Assembly (NCBI GenBank): GCA_033807695.1
Contig: CM066307.1
Location: 1,364,001-1,428,000 of the forward strand
Direction: 5' to 3'
Source: Daedaleopsis sinensis
Lineage: Eukaryota > Basidiomycota > Agaricomycetes > Polyporales > Polyporaceae
DNA: 64,000 bases
In this document: positions 57,001-64,000 of the stretch, in pieces
How positions within the stretch are numbered: the stretch's first letter is position 1
Layout: each line of letters opens with the position of its first letter
Position numbers and translations under genes: made by a program
The notes under the pieces: generated by a model
What the model was told of the DNA's origin: nothing
The model's input: only the letters and a program-made list of their open reading frames with translations
Databases searched by the model: none

Positions 57001-57370
57001 TGATACTAGCAATGTATAGTGGCAAGCCTGAGCCACCAAAGAAAGTGGGAGCTGTGTAAGGCTGTGTGCTATTTTAGGAACTGGTGATAGATATCATTGA
57101 GATGTCATCATCATGGTGAATTTGTTATTCTACGTGTGAACCTGGAGTTAAGTGTAATACTACCAGTGGTAGTGAACTGCCAAGTACTACTAGTACTACT
57201 AGGGGCCGACTTCAAGTTGAATGTTGCACTTGGCTCCTAATACTCAGTGTATGTATTTCACTTTATGTGCCAGAGGTTGAAGAGCTTTCTGTTCTCATGA
57301 TGTAGCATATTTGGACACTGTTGGTACTGGTGTGTTACTAAAGCAGCCGAATTTTTTCTAATCTACCTAA

Positions 57371-59221
57371 TCTATGCTGTTTCCTGCTAGATGTGCTCTC
57401 AGCGAGTTACAGACCGCTGACGTGTCCTACGGTTCTGGCAGGATTTGAGCGGTCTCCGGCCAGTGCTTGGTGTGAGTATGGCCGACCTCAGCTGCTCTAC
57501 TCTGAAACATCTCCAGATTTCCATGTCCCTGTTTCACGAATTTCGAACTGGTGCGTGCACCGCGGTATCGCTAAGTGCGACGACTCGAAAACCAGCATGA
57601 ATTTTCGGGCTGAAGGACATGCTTCTTGTTAAGTAACCTTCGAACCAGCTTCGAATTCAAGATCGACAACCTGTCCATCCGTGTACTGCTGCTCTGTGCA
57701 TCATAATGGCATGCTCGATGTGAACTTAACCACAAATAGATATTCTGGAAGCACCTTTCCACCATCACTAGTACACCACGAGAAGTTCTCTACACTGACT
57801 GAAAGAAAACCCACAGGCAGGCCCCCAGGCTCTTTCAGCGGCATCACCAATTAACTGTGCTTCGTTATGAACATGAACATGAGAGTGGTCGGGGCAGAAG
57901 TTTCCCATTAAGTTTTCGTGATAGGTGCGAAATGAAGAAATGACACGCGAGTCGAGGCTGGGTGAGCTGCGACCCGGCAAGACTCGGAAAGCAACACTAG
58001 ACTATCAATGCGAAATTTAGTAGAGGTCTGCTGGTGGCCTCATGATGCTGTGCGATGCAACTTAAGTTCTGGTAATGGGCCGCGCAATGAGCGCGGAGAA
58101 TGCGCCGTGCCCACATTGCCAGTTGGATGCACAAGCATACTAGCGGTTTTGCAGGGACTCGCACAGACTGCGACGCAAAGGGCCATCCCGGGGGAGCTTG
58201 CGGTCCGGCACTGCATGATTGGACCTCCGAGGGTGCGGGGTTGCGAGATATGCTACGCGCAACAGCACATCCGATAAGATACGAAGCGGATTCCGAGCGT
58301 CCGTGCGTCATCGACGCAAAAAGTCCGCTCGGAGGCCCAATGTAAATGAGCATTGTTGACGCTCAGGCTGTCCGTGGGACGTGCTGGTGATTGATAGTGA
58401 ACGGTCATGCCAAAGAGTACACGGAGAATAACAACTTGTAGGAATGAGAGAGTCTGTACTCCGCGTGCGACGTGCATTTTGACCGGCGGACGTTCACTGG
58501 GAGGCTTTAAAGGTTTGTTGACAGTCACTCACTCGCACAGAGTAGAGTTGGATGCACTGTTCTATACCCTTCTATACCGGACTCGGAGCAGCGCGGCCGA
58601 CGTACACATCACTGACCTGGCCATCACTCCGACGATTAGATTGCGATCCCTTCCAATCTTATCGCTCCACGTGCGATGATGGGGAACGACCAATCCCGGC
58701 ACAATCCGCGGCACCTCTTGCGATTTCCATATATCTGGCACCGCCACGCCCAATGGACGGGTAGTGTTGACATATTTCTGCACTCGCCTAAATCCCCGCT
58801 GCCCACAGGAATTTCGCGGTTCGTCTGTGGCTTGCTACAATGGCTAGAGCTTTGTCTTGTTCTGTGCATCGGAGGATGCTTATTCACTCAACAGTACCCG
58901 GACCACGCGCGTGGTTCCCCGCGCCGCCCGCCGTCGCGCAAGGCAGTTTCCGGATGTTCTCCCCGACATTCTGCGTGCCATGCCTCAAAAGGCGGCTTCC
59001 TTCGTATGCGGATGGTCCGTGCGCGTACGTACGCAGACCCTCTCCGGACGCGCCTGACCGGTGCCGCGTTTCTTGGGTAAAACGCCGGCCGGACCCCCCC
59101 GCCCTAACGTGGTCTTTTCCTATTCCTTCCTCCTCCTAGTCGACGCGTCATCGCGCTACCGCGACCCACCCCGTCTCTCCACCCCGCTTTTTCTCACTAC
59201 AACAACCAGTTGCGGATCGAC
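57371..59221. other. No gene supported
   Basis: GC content rises again, but frames are short on both strands and none shows a domain or a convincing splice partner. The tract around 58900-59180 is C-rich and may be promoter or leader DNA for the next small gene. Confidence 0.4.
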
Positions 59222-59545
59222 ATGGACGACATTACGCGAGAGGCTGTCGGAGTTGGTATCCACTTCGGTTTGCGAACAAGAGGGAGGTCGAATGGGTACG
59301 TTTCCGTTGTTTTGCTTCACTTAGTGCGAGGACTGAATATCTGCAGCCCGCCCCTCGACCCTCCGCCCCCTTACAGTCGCTTTGAGCATGCCCACTCTTA
59401 TTATAGAGAGACACACGCTGCATCCGGGTTAATTTGCCCGACCTTCGCCGGATTTCTGCATGCGTTTCAGGGAGCCATGGGCCCAAATGTTGAGCCTGCA
59501 GACCCCGAGGTGGGGCGTTTGGAAAACACGTTCGTGCTTCCCTGA
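59222..59545 (+). CDS. Small unknown protein, low support
   Basis: An ATG at 59222 opens MDDITREAVGVGIHFGL. A GTACGT donor near 59297 and a TGCAG acceptor near 59346 would join in frame to GPPLDPPPPYSRFEHAH and end at 59545, giving about 90 residues. The PPPPY stretch would suit WW-domain binding. No family is recognised, and it may be only the first part of a longer gene or a chance frame. Confidence 0.3.
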   Translation: MDDITREAVGVGIHFGLRTRGRSNGYVSVVLLHLVRGLNICSPPLDPPPPYSRFEHAHSYYRETHAASGLICPTFAGFLHAFQGAMGPNVEPADPEVGRLENTFVLP

Positions 59546-61321
59546 TTGCTCCCAGCTATCGCCTCGCTTCTCTACTGAGTCGACTGTAGGATCGATGAAA
59601 GACGAGCGGACTTCTGGCCATTGATCATCAGGCGAGTGCTTTCTTCCAGTCATTCCGCCTCCCCTCAACCCCTTTGAACGTCGCCTGTGTCTGACGCCGC
59701 ACATCCGCGCCCGGCCCTGCACCCGCTCCCCCCACGCCCCCGACAGCGCAATTGGCGAGCTGCGAGTTCGTATCCTGGCCCTCGTGGACATGGGGTTTGC
59801 TCTCGGTACGTCTTGCTGATCCGCATGCGGACATGACTAACGCTCGCCGCTCGCATCGACGGATGTCCTAGGCGCCCGAATGGAGTCTAGTAACACCTCG
59901 CCCATTGCTGGAGGGACCTGGGGTGCGCTGCGTGTAGTAAGTGAAGATGCGCATGCCACGTATGGAAGGTTGAACCTACGCGCTACAGCTATTCAATGCC
60001 TTCGGGGCCGCGGTCGTACACGCATCGCAGAACATCTCGGAAGCGGTCTCGCACCGTCGCATGCGCCGCCTCTTCCGTCGCTGACTTTGTCTCCAGTGGA
60101 CGGAACGACCGCGGCAGAGAGGGTGGAATGGGCTCAACACCATCCAATGCGTAGTAAATAGCGTGGAGCAATGATCATTTCTTGGCCTTCAGCTACGCGG
60201 CGTGCGATAACAGTACTCGCCATTGCGGCGTCTGTGATGAACATCGCAGCTGATATGCTACAATTCCGACGCGATGCGCTGGTAGCTACCACCCCTCCGA
60301 CCGATCATTCTGTCTCTCTATTCTGTCTCTCTACTGCAGGAGATTGCCCGCGTGTTGCAAGAGGGTGCGCCGGTAAGCCCGTATTATCGTTCCCCATGCA
60401 GAGAGCCCGGATGACGTCAGATCTGTGTAGTTGGTTAGCCAAGGACGTCGATACCGCCCGATTGCGATCGACGTCATGTATCGCCGATGTCAGGACGGTG
60501 ACGCCTCATTGTTAGCGCGGATCCCAAATACTCGGCGGGGATGCCGTTTCCTCAACAAAATCACGCGACGCACGCACATCCCCGAACCGCCGGCTGTGGC
60601 CGTTACGTGGAATTCAGCGACTTCGACGCGCGACACAGACCTCCAAGCTGTGGACGTTCACAAGCAAATAGTGTCGTGTCTTTTACTTGCTCAGATCCCA
60701 CCGCGCCATCGGCGACCGGCGAGGTGCCAGCCCGGCGAATGCGGTACAACCTGACTGTCTATACTGAACCTCGGACTCGGGATAACGATGCCCATTCAAA
60801 GCAAGCATGGGCTGATTCTCAGATATCATCGTTGGGAAATGTCGACGGTGTCAATAAGGACGTCGTAAGCACTGTTACGCGTCGATCGAACGCCACGGAC
60901 CACCATGATGGTGTGTGGGAACACATCTGCTGCAACTGGATCTACCCTCCTCCTCCATACGTGTCCAGGAATACTCGTACTGACATGACAGATGATCTCG
61001 GAATCGTAGATCGTACATCGTAGACGTAAGTACTGCTACTCAAATCAGACGTCATATCTGAAACTACGACGTTCGCAGTCCCGACACTCTTCCTTCTTTT
61101 ATTACGACCTTGTACCTCACCTCCCATCGATCTAGGCCTCATCGGTATCCCGTCGGCGCATGGGCAATGGGTCTACGCACTCCTGTTCGCCTTGGCGTCA
61201 TCGCACGCCGCGACAATATCAGCGATCACACTAACACGTGAGCACCTCTCTAGCACATGAACAGTAAGCATCGCACCTCCAACACACTCCACGGGCGTGT
61301 TTCTGTCCCACGAGATCGAGG
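59546..61321 (+). other. Unresolved, possible exons
   Basis: Plus-strand frames at 59880-60161 (MESSNTSPIAGGTWG from an ATG) and 60541-61023 (containing WIYPPPPYVSRN) look partly coding, and near 61140-61240 a hydrophobic stretch reads HGQWVYALLFALASSH. I could not connect them into a gene or tie them to a family. Confidence 0.25.
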
Positions 61322-61699
61322 GTGACTGATTCGGGTGCATTGGCCGTGAAACAGGTACACGGAAGGCAGGATGTTATGGACGACGATCGCTCTCGCATCT
61401 CAGAATCTGGTTCAACTCGTAAGCATCCAACTGTTTACCGTGATCTGATAATGCGTTCTGAGTGCTCGGCACCTTGCAACACCAGATCAGGGTGCATGTC
61501 CCCGCCTCGACCGGCCTGACAAGAAGAGGAGTGCGGTCGACATCGTCGACGCGTGCAGCGTCGCCGTCAAGGTACGTGGAGCGCTCTCCGAGGCGACTAG
61601 TGTTCATACGTTCTGACAACCCGCACTTTCCCTCAGCATTTGCTCCGCTCTGGGTCCGGATTCTACTACGAGGACCTCTACCGGCTCGCGTGCTTCCTC

Positions 61700-62528
61700 C
61701 CTCGGTATTCAAATCACGCCCCGCCGATGCGGAAAGCATCCGCCATGGACGCAGCCAAGCACCGCACCACCCGCGCTCTCACTTCCTCGCGCCCGATGTC
61801 GCCTGAAGGGAGCGAGTGCGCACCGGGACGGAGCAGAGAGAGCAACAAAGAGGCCAGTTAACCCACTAGAATCAGATCTGCCACTCTCTCCGCGCGAACG
61901 CCATCGGCATAAAAAGAAGTTAAAACCCGACGCGGCGCTGCCCCTCATGAACAGCGAACACTCGCTCCAGCCGGCGTGCAACCCGCCGACGATGTTCGTG
62001 TTCGACTATCGGCCGTTCCTCTGCATCTTCGAGCTCCTCGCGCGCACCTTCCGCTGCTCTAAGCCGCAGTCTAAGCTCCCAGAAACCCGACTGCGACCCT
62101 CGGCCTCACAAGGAAGCGTCTGGAGCCCGAGGCGGTCGCGTCGAACATGCCGCTTGAGATCACGCTTTTCCGATCGACCCAGCTCGCGTGGGTGCGGAAG
62201 GATAGGCGGGTGTAACAGCGGCATCCGCATCCCCACTCTCCGGCCCCATCCACGCGTTCCTCTTTTCCAACTCGCTCCTCCGCTGTACCTCAAACTTCCT
62301 CTCCCCACATCGCTCTCAACTCTTGCACAGCGCGCCCTGCCCGACCGCGAACATCACATAAGGACGCTGATCACGTCCATATCCGAGCACAATGGCACGC
62401 CCATACCTGGTATTAACGAGGACCTCGAGCCCCACGCCCATTCCAGGGAGCCTGAGAGCCTGCCGGCGCGGATCGAGAAAGAGTTGCAGTTCACCGCATG
62501 CTGTCGCGCAATGCAGTTTCCGGGTTAG
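61700..62528 (+). CDS. Unknown protein, exon structure unresolved
   Basis: An ATG-led stretch MRKASAMDAAKHRTTRA, then a basic stretch PLSPRERHRHKKKLKPDAAL, then NPPTMFVFDYRPFLCIFELLAR, and finally a helical-looking end, REHHIRTLITSISEHN and PESLPARIEKELQFTACC, follow each other on the plus strand. At least one intron is needed. The minus strand of the last part also has a long frame (62316-63227, with VGLEVLVNTRYGRAIVLGYG), so the coding strand is not certain. No family is recognised. Confidence 0.35.
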
Positions 62529-63532
62529 CCGTTCCATTCTGTTGTCTCGCGCCCGACCGTGCCTCCCGCTTGGAACCGCGCCTGGTAAGTGGGCGGGACA
62601 CGAACACGAAACGGCGACCTGGGGAGCACGAGCACAGCTCATGGCATAGTGAGTTCTTGCAGGTTTCGGCATGCAATCGAGGCACGGACCCGCCGCCGCG
62701 ACGAGCGGTTCGCAGAAACTCACGCGAAACTCGAGTGCGACTGCGACCTGGACTAGGGAGAAAATATGAGAGCGGACCGCGAGAATGGGCGACATGGGCA
62801 AACGATACCATACCACGGAAGAAGTCGACCTCGGACCCAGTCTCAATCTTCTTCGCCTCAGGAGCCATGGGCACTCTGGCATCCTTATCTCGGGCCGCTC
62901 TTCGCCCGCCGAGCGTTTTGCTGTAGATGCGATGGCGGGCGGGGCAAGGGTAGCAGATGGCCTGCTCTCCGACAGACCGACAGCAAGACTGGTAGCGGGC
63001 GCGACGGTCGTCGACGCCTTCAGCTCGGCCTGCACCTCTCGTTTCGGAGCGACCTTGGCCCTGGGGGACTTTGGCATCTGCTGGAAGGCCGCAACATGCG
63101 TGGGTGTCGCAAGGAGAGCATCGGCGGTGAGCACTGATTTTCGGCCTCGGCTTCTTGAGGATCGGCATGCCGCTGACAACGGTAGATGAGTCGGCTGGTG
63201 GCTTGCAAATGGAGTGAGAAGAGACAATGAAGCCCACTGAGCAGAGGAATGGGGTGGCGCGCTGTGTGCGGGCGGGAAACAGTGCTCACAAGACGCAGCG
63301 GCTTTGGCTTCGGCGGAACTCGACTGTGTCCCATCGGAGGCGCCCCAGCGACCGCATTCGCGGTCGGGGCCAATCGTATGCCCCAGGAACGCGGACTGCA
63401 GCTACCTCTCGAACGACGCATTCGCGGGTATGACCTGATTCATCGTCTGGCTCACGAATTTGAGAGGCATGATGTATTTTGGTGGTCCCTGGCACGATAA
63501 CCGCTCTCGCCGCTGCGGGACAGCGACGATCT

Positions 63533-63877
63533 TCACAAACACCATTGAGTTACTTCTGAGTCAGCAGTAGATTTCAACGGACTCGCCATGAGAGTCACCT
63601 TCGTAATCCCTTCCTCGCTTATGAGCACGATGAAGTGGGGGGCTTGCTTGTACGCTTCGGTGGTCATGCAATGGAGATTCTCGAACGCGGCATTGTATTC
63701 GATGCGCCAAACGTCCGGATTGTTGGAGATGCGGTTCCTGCGAACGTGAGCGTTGCGGACTAGCCACACGTTCTCTTCATGTCGGGAAAGATGCATACGG
63801 CTGAGTCTGTTTATGGACTTCAACCCGTGGCTCCGGTAAGTAGCGCTGTCCACGCTGCTGTCGTAGATACTGTGCAT
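63533..63877 (-). CDS. Unknown protein, possibly the 3' exon of a longer gene
   Basis: An open frame of 114 codons from an ATG. It contains a mixed helix/strand segment: RLSRMHLSRHEENVWLVRNA, WRIEYNAAFENLHCM, then HFIVLISEEGITKVTLM. The sequence reads like a folded domain, but I do not recognise it. The upstream 120 nt to the window edge contain a GTGAGT donor, so the frame may be the last exon of a gene that continues outside the window. Confidence 0.4.
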   Translation of the reverse strand: MHSIYDSSVDSATYRSHGLKSINRLSRMHLSRHEENVWLVRNAHVRRNRISNNPDVWRIEYNAAFENLHCMTTEAYKQAPHFIVLISEEGITKVTLMASPLKSTADSEVTQWCL

Positions 63878-64000
63878 GACATTAATGTCCGCCTGTTTTA
63901 TTCCCGCCGAAAGTTATTGAACTCACGCAAATGATTGCTTGATATGCTAGTGCTAGAAGTGGGCTCGAGCACACTCTGTGCTGCACGATGGGCACCACCC

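Larger units (their letters stand above)
53480..57370. other. AT-rich gene-free segment, probable decayed mobile DNA
   Basis: Base composition changes abruptly from the GC-rich gene island to long AT-rich stretches with many short A/T runs and stop codons in all frames. No open frame longer than about 110 codons exists, and none resembles a protein. A (TA)n run at 53996-54009 and the hairpin at 53957-53993 lie inside. Such blocks in fungal genomes are usually transposon relics or non-autonomous elements. Target-site duplications were not found. Confidence 0.5.

Noticed and set aside
62316..63227. 303-codon minus-strand frame as a gene
   Set aside because: Long but with uneven composition and no domain; part of it competes with a plus-strand reading that looks at least as protein-like, so strand remains open.

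Overview
The window looks like nuclear DNA of a wood-decay basidiomycete (Agaricomycetes, probably Polyporales). Genes are split by many 45-75 nt introns with GT-AG ends and CTNAC-like branch sites. There is an AA14-type copper oxidase, a GMC oxidoreductase remnant, a Pho84-type phosphate transporter, a fungal Helitron and several families I associate with Agaricomycetes. I joined exons by hand. Wherever a full exon chain is given, the summed coding length is an exact multiple of three, but no search or alignment program was available, so family names rest on motifs recognised by eye.

Left part (1-12.9 kb), ordinary host genes and gene debris. It holds a complete 11-exon phosphate:H+ symporter (2577-5067), a serine-rich unknown protein (5572-6500, minus), and two convergent gene fragments: the 5' end of an isoaspartyl peptidase/L-asparaginase and a frameshifted 3' piece of a vacuolar polyphosphate (VTC) subunit. 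Then follow a complete AA14-like LPMO (8342-9772), an acidic unknown protein (10014-11109, minus) and the 3' end of a GMC oxidoreductase (11918-12450, minus).

Central part (about 13.1-53.4 kb), a 40 kb gene island. A Helitron RepHel gene of 2011 codons (24865-30900) sits inside it. Around it are complete genes for BOTH subunits of a class I ribonucleotide reductase: R2 at 23007-24167 (minus) and R1 at 46730-50527 (plus, 14 exons). The rest is a protein kinase (35584-37100), four F-box/nucleotidyltransferase-like proteins (31.5-40.2 kb), a C2H2-type zinc-finger protein, a Cys-cluster zinc protein, a pair of coiled-coil paralogues, a 446-residue unknown and a three-member paralogue family of about 220-230 residues at 13.1, 20.7 and 52.7 kb. 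Members of that family lie at both ends of the island. The reading frames and splice sites are intact, so the set appears to be under selection. The combination suggests a large mobile or mobile-derived element that carries its own dNTP-synthesis enzyme next to a rolling-circle replicase. That is my inference; the ends of the element were not found.

Right part (53.4-64 kb). An AT-rich, gene-free segment (about 53.5-57.4 kb) holds a hairpin that could be a Helitron 3' end, and then a GC-rich stretch holds only weakly supported short genes. No rRNA, tRNA, CRISPR or bacterial-type signals were recognised.
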